From Paucidesulfovibrio sp050251775 (GTDB lineage Bacteria; Desulfobacterota; Desulfovibrionia; Desulfovibrionales; Desulfovibrionaceae), in assembly GCA_050251775.1 (NCBI GenBank), contig JBFWMD010000019.1, positions 1 to 52,875 on the forward strand: a stretch of 52,875 nucleotides of DNA, given 5' to 3'. Shown here piece by piece: positions 33,397-40,834 of the stretch. Below the pieces are notes generated by a model. It searched no databases and was not told the DNA's origin. It saw only the letters and a program-made list of their open reading frames with translations. Each line of letters starts with the position of its first letter. Position 1 is the first letter of the stretch. The translations under genes were made by a program, and so were the position numbers.

Positions 33397-34143
33397 CTAG
33401 TGCGCCCCTCCGCGATCCTTGAAGACCAGGGTCATGAGCAGGCCGGCCATGATGGCGATGAACGTGGCCATGATGCCGTAGAGCAGCGCATGGCCAAAGG
33501 CCAGGGAGGAGAGCATGGACGGGAATCCGACCAGGACGGCGGGAATCCTGTCCACAGCCTGGGCCACGACCTGGCCGTCGCGCACCGCGAAGAGCTGGAC
33601 CTCGTAGTCACCCTTGCGCAGGGCCGAGGGCAGTGCAAGCCGGGCCGTGAAGTCGCGGTGACCGTCCTTGGCCGGGGCGTATTCAATGGCCCCCTGCTGG
33701 ACCTGATAGAGTCCTTCGTTCTGCTTCAGGTGCAGGAATTCCTTGAAGACGCCCTCGTCCGTGGTTCCCCGGAAGGACTGGAAGCCCAAGTCGGCCCCGG
33801 CCAGCGCCGAGTCGCAGTCCGCCCCGGTCTGCCCGTCCAGGCCGATGAGCAGCACGCCGGGCACGTCCGGGATGCTCACGGTGGCTAGGTTCATCCAGAG
33901 CATGCCCAGGACCTTGCCCTTCTGTTTGAAGTGCTTGTCGCCCCGGTCGCCGATCATGCGCACCACAGCCGTGCTGCCTTCGGGAACGCTTCCGGAAAAG
34001 GTCAGGATTTCGCCGTTGTAGTCCGTGCCGATGGTGATCGTCTTGGGCAGGCTGTTCAGGCTCGCGGCCGGGTCCGCCTGGGCCGGGCCGCAGGCCAGGG
34101 CCAGGGTCGCCAGCAGGGCCAGCGCGGTCAGCGTCTTTTTCAT
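33397..34143 (-). CDS. TIGR02186 family exported protein with C-terminal anchor
   Basis: A 248-residue protein of the TIGR02186/PF09608 family. It has an N-terminal signal peptide (about 1-23, ending PAQA), a beta-rich periplasmic region (about 25-215), and one C-terminal transmembrane helix (about 218-240) with a short KDRGGAH tail. The family is found almost always beside TauE/SafE exporters, as here: the TauE stop is 2 bases upstream of this ATG. It may be an accessory subunit of that exporter. GGAGGA lies before the ATG. Function of the family is unknown. Confidence 0.85.
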   Translation of the reverse strand: MKKTLTALALLATLALACGPAQADPAASLNSLPKTITIGTDYNGEILTFSGSVPEGSTAVVRMIGDRGDKHFKQKGKVLGMLWMNLATVSIPDVPGVLLIGLDGQTGADCDSALAGADLGFQSFRGTTDEGVFKEFLHLKQNEGLYQVQQGAIEYAPAKDGHRDFTARLALPSALRKGDYEVQLFAVRDGQVVAQAVDRIPAVLVGFPSMLSSLAFGHALLYGIMATFIAIMAGLLMTLVFKDRGGAH

Positions 34144-34145
34144 GG

Positions 34146-35072
34146 CTAGTGTCCTCCGGTGTAGGCCAGCAGCACGTCGGGGGTGAGCAGCAGGTTGAGC
34201 AGCATCTTGACCATGCAGGCCAGCACCAGGGAGGCCAGCAGAATCTTGAGCTGCTCGCCCTTGAGGTGCTTGCTGACCCGCGTGCCGAACTGGGCGCCGA
34301 TGGTGGAGCCGAGGAGCAGCAGCAGGGCCAGCACGAAGTCCACGGTGTGGTTGGTGTAGGACTGGAGAATGGTCACGTTGATGCAGGTGAAGAGGATCTG
34401 GAACAGGCTGGTTCCCACCACCACGTGCATGGGCATGCGCAGCAGGTAGACCATGACCGGGACCATGATGAAGCCGCCGCCCACGCCCATGATGGCCGCG
34501 AGCACGCCCACCAGGCCGCCAAGCACCAGCGGCATGAGCAGGGAGAGGCGCACGCCGGACTTCTGGAAGTCGGTCTGGAAGGGCAGCTTTTCCAGCAGCA
34601 CGGCATAGCGGGATTTCTTTTTCGGGGGTGCGTCCGTGGCGGGCCGGGCGGTCTTGCGCAGGCCCTGGAGGCTCTCGATGAACATGTAGGAACCCACGAA
34701 GCCGAGCATGAGCACATAGGTCACGTTGATCAGGAAGTCGGCGTTGCCCATGGCCTTGAGGACCTTGATGGCCTGGACGCCGCCGAAGCCGCCCACCACT
34801 CCGCCCACCAGGAGCAGCAGGCCCATCTTGAAGTCCACGTTGCCGAGGCGGTAGTGCGCCAGACAGCCCGAGGTGGACGCACCCACGATCTGGTTCGAGT
34901 CGGACGCCGCGGCCACGGTCGGGGGAATGCCGAACATGATCAGCAGGGGCGTCATCAGAAATCCGCCTCCCACGCCGAAGATGCCGGACATCAATCCCAC
35001 GAATCCGCCCAAGGCGAAGATGAGAATCACGTTTACGCTGTTCCCGGCGATGGGAAGGTACATATGCCACAT
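34146..35072 (-). CDS. TauE/SafE family sulfite/organosulfonate exporter-like protein
   Basis: A 308-residue membrane protein of the TauE/SafE family, about eight helices in two repeats: GLMSGIFGVGGGFLMTP (about 26-42) and its counterpart GVLAAIMGVGGGFIMVP in the second half. Members export sulfite, sulfoacetate or other anions. A cytoplasmic linker with PPKKKSRYA separates the halves. AGGAG is seven bases before the ATG at 35072. Second gene of the sigma-54 operon, 156 bases after the first; its TIGR02186 partner follows at once. In a sulfate reducer an anion exporter fits well, but the substrate is unknown. Confidence 0.9.
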   Translation of the reverse strand: MWHMYLPIAGNSVNVILIFALGGFVGLMSGIFGVGGGFLMTPLLIMFGIPPTVAAASDSNQIVGASTSGCLAHYRLGNVDFKMGLLLLVGGVVGGFGGVQAIKVLKAMGNADFLINVTYVLMLGFVGSYMFIESLQGLRKTARPATDAPPKKKSRYAVLLEKLPFQTDFQKSGVRLSLLMPLVLGGLVGVLAAIMGVGGGFIMVPVMVYLLRMPMHVVVGTSLFQILFTCINVTILQSYTNHTVDFVLALLLLLGSTIGAQFGTRVSKHLKGEQLKILLASLVLACMVKMLLNLLLTPDVLLAYTGGH

Positions 35073-35228
35073 CGTCGAACTCCTTTCCTGGTTAGTGATT
35101 TCGCCAGGTCGGCCCGTCCGGGTGCTGGCCCTCGGGCCTGACCGGAAAAGGCGCTCTCATCCACTCCACAATCCACAGAGGCGCGCGAAGGCCGCAGGGG
35201 CGGCGGAGACGAATCCCTCGGGCGTTGT

Positions 35229-35654
35229 TCAACGTTCCCGCCGGGCCGCGACTTTTTGCACGACCTCGATATGACAGTTGGTCTGCTTGTTGATGCGTTC
35301 GAGCATTTCCAAGAAGCGCCGCGTGCGCCCCGGGTCCCTTCCGGATGGCCGGGAGATGACCAGAATGGTGATGCCGTTCTCCCAAACGAAGTGCAGAATC
35401 TCCTGCTCCAGGGAACCGTGGGCCACGTAGTAGGCGATGCGCGCCTGGTCCGAGCCTTCCTCGGCGATAAGCGATTCCAGCCGACGTTCGGGCAGTCCGA
35501 TCCAATCGTCGTCCTTGGACAGGTTCATCAGCTCCTCGTCCACCACCATGAGGATGGAGACGTTGGCCTTGACCCTCCGGGTCAGGCCCACAGCGTAAAA
35601 GGCCAGCCAGAAGCTGGATTCCGAGGAGTCGAGGGCGATGAGTACGTTGTCCAT
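35229..35654 (-). CDS. single-domain UspA-like protein
   Basis: A 141-residue Usp-fold protein (MDNVLIALDSSESSFWLAFYA). The ATP loop is missing: the C-terminal strand region reads ISRPSGRDPGRT with no G-x2-G-x9-G. It is the first gene of the seven-gene operon, its ATG about 27 bases downstream of the -12 element of a strong sigma-54 promoter. A 156-base gap separates it from tauE; I see no terminator there. Confidence 0.8.
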   Translation of the reverse strand: MDNVLIALDSSESSFWLAFYAVGLTRRVKANVSILMVVDEELMNLSKDDDWIGLPERRLESLIAEEGSDQARIAYYVAHGSLEQEILHFVWENGITILVISRPSGRDPGRTRRFLEMLERINKQTNCHIEVVQKVAARRER

Positions 35655-35680
35655 GCGGTGCGTCCATTTGCCCCTGGCAG

Positions 35681-35696
35681 AGCAAGGCCGATGCCA
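35681..35696 (-). promoter_or_regulatory. sigma-54 (-24/-12) promoter of the Usp-TauE-PPS operon
   Basis: On the minus strand TGGCATCGGCCTTGCT: the GG and GC are separated by exactly 10 bases, and 9 of the 10 core positions of TGGCAC-N5-TTGC match. It lies 27 bases upstream of the first start codon. This is the best sigma-54 match I found in the window. Confidence 0.85.
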
Positions 35697-35788
35697 AGGT
35701 TTTGGACGATGTAAATGACGTTTCTATGCTAAATTAAAGAGTAATTTCATCTAGCGTGACGCCACGTCCGTAAAGTGTGTGTTCTTGT

Positions 35789-35803
35789 GTTTCAATCTGG
35801 AAC
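35789..35803. promoter_or_regulatory. candidate enhancer dyad A
   Basis: GTTTCA-ATC-TGGAAC, preceded by TTGT as in copy C. About 93 bases upstream of the -24 element. Confidence 0.6.
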
Positions 35804-35964
35804 CAGCGGAATGGCGGGGACAGGAATGAGCTGGCGCAAAGCGCGGCCAAGGGGAGGGCGCGCGGCAGTCGCCGTGGCAGACCCGTTGCAAGGCTCTGCC
35901 AGAAGCAACGAGCGCTTAAGGTTGGCCGGACGGTTGTGAAATTCTTCCGGAGCGGAAACAGGCC

Positions 35965-35979
35965 TGTTCAAAATGAAAC
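35965..35979. promoter_or_regulatory. candidate enhancer dyad B
   Basis: TGTTCA-AAA-TGAAAC; read on the minus strand it is GTTTCA-TTT-TGAACA, nearly identical to copy C. Confidence 0.6.
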
Positions 35980-36028
35980 AATGGCTTCAGAGCGGGCGGG
36001 CCGCAATCAGCGGTTGCAACGGCTTTGT

Positions 36029-36043
36029 GTTTCAGATTGAACC
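36029..36043. promoter_or_regulatory. candidate enhancer dyad C
   Basis: GTTTCA-GAT-TGAACC, preceded by TTTGT. Furthest from the promoter, about 330 bases upstream. Confidence 0.6.
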
Positions 36044-36168
36044 AAGAATCCGGTCGCCGCGAAGCGCCCCGGACAGGCAGGGGGGAAAAGCGGGAAGAAA
36101 AACGGAACCAGGGCAGAAAAGCTGGAAAGCGGAAAGGCGGAAAAGCGGGAGAGCGGCTGGAGCCGGGG

Positions 36169-37524
36169 CTATTCCTCGTCCTTGAGGCCGAACTGCTTGA
36201 TGCGCCGCCAAAGCGTGGTCCGGGGCAGGCCCAGGATGTGGCAGGCCAGGTTTTTGTTGTAGCCCGTGGCTTCCAGCACGCGCTGGATGTGGCGGCGCTC
36301 CATTTCCTCCAGGGGGAGCAGGCCGGAGCCGCCAAAGGTGCTGAAGGCCAGGTTGAGCAGGTCCGGGGGCAGTTCATTGATGCCGATGGTCTCGCCTTCG
36401 GCCAGGGCCACGGCGCGCTGGACGATGTTTTCCAGCTCGCGCACGTTGCCCGGGTAGTTGTAGTGCATCAGCACTTCCAGAGCCTGGGGCGAGAGGGCTT
36501 TTACGGATTTGCCGAAGCGGGTGTTGAAGGTCTTCAGAAAGTGGTTGACCAGGATGGGGATGTCGTCGCGGCGCTCGGCCAGCCGGGGCAGGTAGATCAT
36601 GACCACGTTCAGCCGGTAGAAGAGGTCCTCGCGAAACTGGCCCGCGCCCATGGCCTGTTGGAGGTCCCGGTTGGTGGCCGCGATGACCCGGATGTCCAGG
36701 TGGATGGGCCGGGTTCCGCCCACGCGCAGGATCTGGCGCTCCTGGAGCACATGCAGCAGCTTGACCTGCATGTTCAGGGGCATCTCGCCGATTTCGTCCA
36801 GGAAGACCGTGCCGCCGTCCGCGGATTCGAGCAGGCCGATCTTGGTGGCCGTGGCCCCGGTAAAGGCCCCTTTTTCATGGCCGAACAGCTCGCTGGAGAT
36901 GAGTTCTTCCGTGAATCCGCCGCAGTTGAAGGAGACGAAGGTCTTGTCCCGGCGCGGGCTGAGGTCGTGGATGGCGCGGGCCGCACGTTCCTTGCCCGTG
37001 CCCGTGTCCGCCTGGAGCAACACGTTGCAGTTGACCCGGGAGACCTTGCGGATCATAGCGAAGACTTCCTGCATGGCCGGGCTGTTGCCGATGAAGTCCT
37101 TGAGGGGCGGGGTCTTGTCCAGGGCGGCCTTCAGCCTCCGGTTTTCCTCCTTGAGCTGGAGCTTTTCCAGAGCCTCGCGCGCAACGGCACGGATGTCCTG
37201 CAAGCGCAGCGGCTTGACCAGATAGTTGCTCGCGCCCTTGCCCGTGGCTTTGACGGCCGAGGGAATGCTCCCGTGGCCCGTGACAATCAGGGCTTCCACG
37301 TCCTCGAAGCCCTTTTTGACGAAGTCGAGGATCTCCATGCCGTCCATGTCCGGCAGTTTGAGGTCGATGAACACGAGTTGGAAGGGGGCCTCGGCCATGC
37401 GCGCCAGAAAGGGATGGCCCGCGCCAAAGGTCTCGGCCTCGAAGTCCATTTTTCCCAGCACCCTGGCGATATGCCGGGCGGCCTGGGCCTCGTCGTCAAC
37501 GACCGCTGCCCGGAATTTGCTCAT
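36169..37524 (-). CDS. sigma-54-dependent response regulator (NtrC type)
   Basis: A 451-residue activator. The receiver domain (about 1-120) has its phosphoacceptor in IDLKLPDMDG. The AAA+ domain (about 140-370) has a Walker A ADTGTGKE (the common first residue is G, here A), the sigma-54-contacting GAFTGA, and a Walker B ending TVFLDEIGEM. A Fis-type helix-turn-helix closes the protein (about 410-445: RVLEATGYNKNLACHILGL). It oligomerises on enhancers and opens sigma-54 promoters with ATP. Its ATG overlaps the last codons of the kinase gene, so the pair is coupled. It sits just upstream of three matching dyads and the sigma-54 promoter of the 7-gene operon. Confidence 0.95.
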   Translation of the reverse strand: MSKFRAAVVDDEAQAARHIARVLGKMDFEAETFGAGHPFLARMAEAPFQLVFIDLKLPDMDGMEILDFVKKGFEDVEALIVTGHGSIPSAVKATGKGASNYLVKPLRLQDIRAVAREALEKLQLKEENRRLKAALDKTPPLKDFIGNSPAMQEVFAMIRKVSRVNCNVLLQADTGTGKERAARAIHDLSPRRDKTFVSFNCGGFTEELISSELFGHEKGAFTGATATKIGLLESADGGTVFLDEIGEMPLNMQVKLLHVLQERQILRVGGTRPIHLDIRVIAATNRDLQQAMGAGQFREDLFYRLNVVMIYLPRLAERRDDIPILVNHFLKTFNTRFGKSVKALSPQALEVLMHYNYPGNVRELENIVQRAVALAEGETIGINELPPDLLNLAFSTFGGSGLLPLEEMERRHIQRVLEATGYNKNLACHILGLPRTTLWRRIKQFGLKDEE

Positions 37525-38927
37525 GCGTTCCCGTCCTCCTTGTCCATGGTCAGGAGATGGATGGAAAAAGTCGTGCCCTGTCCCCGTTCGCTGCGCACTT
37601 CGATGAACCCGCCGTGCTTCTTGACGATGCCGTAGATGATGGACAGGCCGAGGCCCGTGCCCTTGCCCACGGGCTTGGTGGTGTAGAACGGGTCAAAGAT
37701 GCGCTCCAGGGTTTCAGCGGACATGCCGCAGCCCGTGTCGGACACGTCCACGCAGACGTAGCCCTCGGGGCAGGGCCGGGCCGCGATGGTCAGGAGTCCG
37801 CCGCCCTCCATGGCCTGGGTGGCGTTCATGAACAGATTGATAAACACCTGTTCCAGAGAGTGCAAATCGCCGCGAATGTCCGGCAGGTCCTCGGGAATGC
37901 TGGAGAGCACGCGCACGTGGTCGAGCATGAGCTGGTTGCCCACCAGCTTGAGGGTCTGGCGGATGACCTCGGCCACGCCCAGGCGGGTCATGGGCTGGCG
38001 GTCCTCCCGGGAGAAGTCCAGGAGGTTGCGGACCACCTCGCTGGCCCGGGTGGTCTCGTTGATGATATCCAGAAGCATCTCCTTGGCCTCGACCTCGGAA
38101 AGCTCATCGAACTCCTCCAGGAGCGTGTCCGCGGTCAGGGAAACGTTGTTCAGCGGGTTGTTCAGTTCATGGGCGATGCCCGAGGTCAGGGTTCCGATGG
38201 AGACCAGCTTGCGGGATTCAATGAGCTGCTCCTGGCGCGATTCGATTTCCTCGGCCATTTTGCTGAAGGCAAGACGCATCAGCCGGGAGGCGTAGTCGTC
38301 GCTCTTGATGTGCTCGATGGCCTCGTATTCCCCCTTGGCCACGCCCTCGGCCGCCTGCTGCACGTAGGCGAGGCGGTCCATGACCCGCTTGGCCTGCCAG
38401 GAGAACAAAGCCACGATGAGCACGGCCAGACTGATCATCACCGCGATGGGAATGTAAAGGATCTGGATCAGGGCCTTGTGGATGCGCTCCTGCTTGAGGT
38501 CCAGCAGCCGCTGGGCAAAGCCGACCATGGCGCTGCCCAACCGCCGGACTTTGGAAAAGTCGGCCTTGCCGCCCTCGGAAAGCACATGCAGCCGGCTCTT
38601 GTATTCCTTGAGGTCCGCGATGAAACGGGCGTACTGTTGCTGACCGCCGATCTCAACGATGTTTTCTTCAAGAATGCCAGCCGTCTGCTCGGTCATTTCG
38701 ATGTAGACGAGCATTTCCTTGAGGCTGCCCGGTTCCGGATAGAAAATGTAGTTTTTTTCATAGCGCCGGATTTCCAGGATGTCCGAAAGCAGCTCATGAA
38801 AATGATCCAGAACCCCGAGCCTGTCGCGGAAGGAGACGATGTTCCAGCCGTACATGGCGGTGTTCAGGGTCATGAAGCTGATGAACGCGACGAAGAAAAT
38901 GATGATCTTGAGTCGAATCTTGTTCAT
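37521..38927 (-). CDS. sensor histidine kinase (HAMP, NtrB-like)
   Basis: A 468-residue inner-membrane kinase. TM1 is at about 5-27, a helical periplasmic sensor of about 120 residues (four-helix-bundle-like, with no recognisable ligand motif) follows, then TM2 (about 155-177), HAMP, HisKA with LTSGIAHELNNPL (phosphoacceptor His near 249), and HATPase with FMNATQAMEG, DTGCGMS and GKGTGLGLSI. The H-box HELNNPLN is the type that usually pairs with NtrC-like regulators, and its stop overlaps the regulator's ATG. The stimulus cannot be inferred; helical-bundle sensors often detect envelope or redox stress or anions. Confidence 0.93.
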   Translation of the reverse strand: MNKIRLKIIIFFVAFISFMTLNTAMYGWNIVSFRDRLGVLDHFHELLSDILEIRRYEKNYIFYPEPGSLKEMLVYIEMTEQTAGILEENIVEIGGQQQYARFIADLKEYKSRLHVLSEGGKADFSKVRRLGSAMVGFAQRLLDLKQERIHKALIQILYIPIAVMISLAVLIVALFSWQAKRVMDRLAYVQQAAEGVAKGEYEAIEHIKSDDYASRLMRLAFSKMAEEIESRQEQLIESRKLVSIGTLTSGIAHELNNPLNNVSLTADTLLEEFDELSEVEAKEMLLDIINETTRASEVVRNLLDFSREDRQPMTRLGVAEVIRQTLKLVGNQLMLDHVRVLSSIPEDLPDIRGDLHSLEQVFINLFMNATQAMEGGGLLTIAARPCPEGYVCVDVSDTGCGMSAETLERIFDPFYTTKPVGKGTGLGLSIIYGIVKKHGGFIEVRSERGQGTTFSIHLLTMDKEDGNA

Positions 38928-38992
38928 GGTCTTCCCGTTGGTCGTGCGGTTCGCCGCGGGCGACCGGATGCCGCCTCAGGACCAGGGGGCTG

Positions 38993-39009
38993 TTGCAAGG
39001 CACATACCA
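38993..39009 (-). promoter_or_regulatory. sigma-54-like promoter of the kinase-regulator operon
   Basis: On the minus strand TGGTATGTGCCTTGCAA: GG and GC separated by exactly 10 bases, a perfect TTGCA at -12, and a weaker -24 (TAT for CAC). It lies about 65 bases before the kinase start, suggesting autoactivation. Confidence 0.6.
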
Positions 39010-39035
39010 GCTTCGGCTCAAAAAGGAGAGAGGAA

Positions 39036-39075
39036 TGCCCCGGCAGGTGCGAAGCATAACGGACCAGCCGGGGCA
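39036..39075 (-). terminator. hairpin after the exported protein gene
   Basis: TGCCCCGGC / GCCGGGGCA, 9-base perfect arms separated by 22 bases, between the exported protein's stop and the sigma-54-like promoter. No T-tract. Confidence 0.4.
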
Positions 39076-39095
39076 ATGCAAAGATGGGGGTGTGG

Positions 39096-39662
39096 CTACT
39101 GCTCCACCTGCATCACGCGGCGGATGTCGTTCGCCCGGGACTTGATCAGGGCCATTTCCTGCGCGGGGACGTGTTCCTGCATGTCCTGCATTTCGCTCAT
39201 GCCGCCCTGGGACTGGTCGAGCATCTGAAGCATTTGTTGCTTCTGCTCCGGGGTCATGGTCTGGTCCGCCATGATCTGTTGGCGGGCCTCGGCCAGCTGA
39301 GCCAGGATGGCCGGTCCCTGTTCCTCCATGGCCAGACCCGAGATGCCCACGGCGCACTGGTGCGCCACGTAGAAAAAGCGCTCGTGGTTCCAGCCGAGGC
39401 TGGAGACAAAGGCGGCGGCCTCGCGGGTCCAGATGTCCTCGTTGCCGGTCTGGTCCAGTTCCTCGCCCCGGCTCTCGGCCCACTGGGTAAAGGCGGGCCA
39501 GTCTTTCAGGAAGCTGTTCAGTTCAGTCGGGGTGAAGGGCGACATGTGCGCATAGTCCTGGTCGTAGTCCTGAGCGTATTCCGTGGCGGTCTCCTGGGCC
39601 GAAGCCGGGGTCGCCAGAAGCGCCACAGCAAGAAGCAGGGAAAGTATCGTTGGAAGTTTCAT
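39096..39662 (-). CDS. exported hypothetical protein
   Basis: A 188-residue protein with a signal peptide (1-22, ASAQE) and a helical, Glu/Gln/Met-rich mature part. A central segment WNHERFFYVAHQCAVGISGL and a C-terminal Met/Gln-rich section (QQIMADQTMTPEQKQQMLQM) are the main features. I recognise no family beyond a general periplasmic helical look. Located upstream of the kinase-regulator pair, divided from it by a hairpin. GGAGA precedes the ATG. It could be an accessory sensor for the neighbouring kinase. Confidence 0.75.
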   Translation of the reverse strand: MKLPTILSLLLAVALLATPASAQETATEYAQDYDQDYAHMSPFTPTELNSFLKDWPAFTQWAESRGEELDQTGNEDIWTREAAAFVSSLGWNHERFFYVAHQCAVGISGLAMEEQGPAILAQLAEARQQIMADQTMTPEQKQQMLQMLDQSQGGMSEMQDMQEHVPAQEMALIKSRANDIRRVMQVEQ

Positions 39663-39694
39663 GGTATCTCCTGTCCGTTTACTATCCGGATACG

Positions 39695-39713
39695 GTTGAA
39701 GTATGTCTTCAAC
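39695..39713. promoter_or_regulatory. dyad upstream of the exported protein gene
   Basis: GTTGAAG-TATGT-CTTCAAC, 7-base perfect arms, 33-51 bases before the start codon. A palindrome TATCCGGATA lies next to it. Candidate operator. Confidence 0.4.
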
Positions 39714-39880
39714 AATAGCATGATATCAGCATGAAGAAAAAGAAAATTACACGGGATGCAATCCGTTGCCATAATTTCTTTTTTTACCTGTATGCGTAAT
39801 CCGGCAAATGCGCGGCAGGCAAGGATCGGTGGCAGGGAGCACGGCGATGATCCAAAGCGGTTTTTTTTGTTTCTTGCTTG

Positions 39881-39910
39881 TTGACATCCAACGCGAAAGT
39901 GGGCAAAAGA
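39881..39910 (+). promoter_or_regulatory. promoter of the second tRNA-Ala gene
   Basis: TTGACA consensus -35 with a weak A-rich -10 (about CAAAAG) 17-18 bases on; shares TTGACATCC and ACGACGT with the first copy. Confidence 0.55.
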
Positions 39911-39927
39911 ATTCTTCCCAACGACGT

Positions 39928-40003
<76 letters not shown>

Positions 40004-40020
40004 GAAAATTTCCCTAAGAA

Positions 40021-40065
40021 AACAGGGCTGATTAGCTTGATAAGCTAATCGGCCCTGTTTCTTTT
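40021..40065 (+). terminator. terminator of the second tRNA-Ala gene
   Basis: AACAGGGCTGATTAGCTT / AAGCTAATCGGCCCTGTT, an 18-base stem with one wobble, a 3-base loop and a T-rich tail. Its sequence differs from the terminator of the first copy. Confidence 0.85.
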
Positions 40066-40248
40066 GGTGGTCACCGGATGGTCAATTGAACTGATCCGTT
40101 CGTTCGATCCCTGCCGTGTTCAATCTTCTTGAATAATAAATAATATCAATTTATTGAATGAGCGTTTTGGGCGGTGGTCGCGTTTTGTGTGCTCACAGGT
40201 TGAATTCCCGTAACATGTTGTCTTCATTGACCATGCGGAGGATGTGCC

Positions 40249-40698
40249 GTGTTAAATATTGTTGCCGTTTCTCCGGATATGATGCCGATGCGTCTTTTGC
40301 TTGAGGCAGATCCGTCTGAAGAGAAAGTTAAAAAATATATCTCTACATCATTCTGTTATCTTGCTGTGGAGTCAGATGTGCCCGTTGGCGTCTGCGTGTT
40401 GGGCCATACGGATGATAAGACCTTGGAGCTGTATAATATTGCCGTTTGTCCCAGTGTTCAGAAACAGGGGATCGGTACGGCACTGCTGCGTCATGTAATT
40501 GAGGAGGCAAGAGCCAAAGGCGTTGGCCGTCTTGTGTTGGGGACGGGGACGTTCGGGTATCAACTGGCGTTCTACCAGCGTGCCGGGTTTCGCGTGGAGT
40601 CGGTGGTCAAGGATCATTTTGTCGAAAATTACGACGAGCCGATTTTTGATTCGGGCATTCAGCTCAAGGATATGCTTCGATTGGTTCTTCAATTTTAA
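40249..40698 (+). CDS. GNAT family N-acetyltransferase
   Basis: A 149-residue GNAT acetyltransferase starting at a GTG (40249) preceded by GGAGGATGTGCC. The acetyl-CoA loop is QKQGIGTALL (71-80) and the C-terminal QLAFYQRAGF is canonical. Substrate unknown. Its codons are clearly AT-richer than the rest of the window, and it lies just after a tRNA gene, which suggests horizontal acquisition. Confidence 0.9.
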   Translation: MLNIVAVSPDMMPMRLLLEADPSEEKVKKYISTSFCYLAVESDVPVGVCVLGHTDDKTLELYNIAVCPSVQKQGIGTALLRHVIEEARAKGVGRLVLGTGTFGYQLAFYQRAGFRVESVVKDHFVENYDEPIFDSGIQLKDMLRLVLQF

Positions 40699-40834
40699 CT
40701 TGGGAGTTGGCATGCCAGAGGCTGCTGTTCCGCGTGTCTTAATATAAATGAATATTTATTAATGAACGTTTTTGTAAAGCTCTTCCCATATTGGGCCGAA
40801 GAGACATTGTCGGACCTATACAGGAGGGTGTCGC

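Larger units (their letters stand above)
35697..36168. other. 472-base regulatory intergenic region
   Basis: No gene is supported here. It contains an AT-rich stretch (35711-35750) of the kind that often carries an IHF bend site (none matches exactly), and three copies of a dyad (35789, 35965, 36029), the layout expected upstream of an enhancer-dependent promoter. Confidence 0.7.

Noticed and set aside
30788..33400. 870-residue plus-strand frame
   Set aside because: Exact antisense of the PEP-synthase-like gene; no domain and shadow composition.
33397..35070. One 557-residue frame covering tauE and the TIGR02186 gene
   Set aside because: The first 310 residues are an out-of-frame Arg/Gly/His-rich shadow of tauE; the real protein begins at 34143 with a signal peptide.
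39740..39775. TGGCAACGGATTGCA on the minus strand upstream of the exported protein gene
   Set aside because: GG and GC are only 9 bases apart, one short of the strict sigma-54 spacing.
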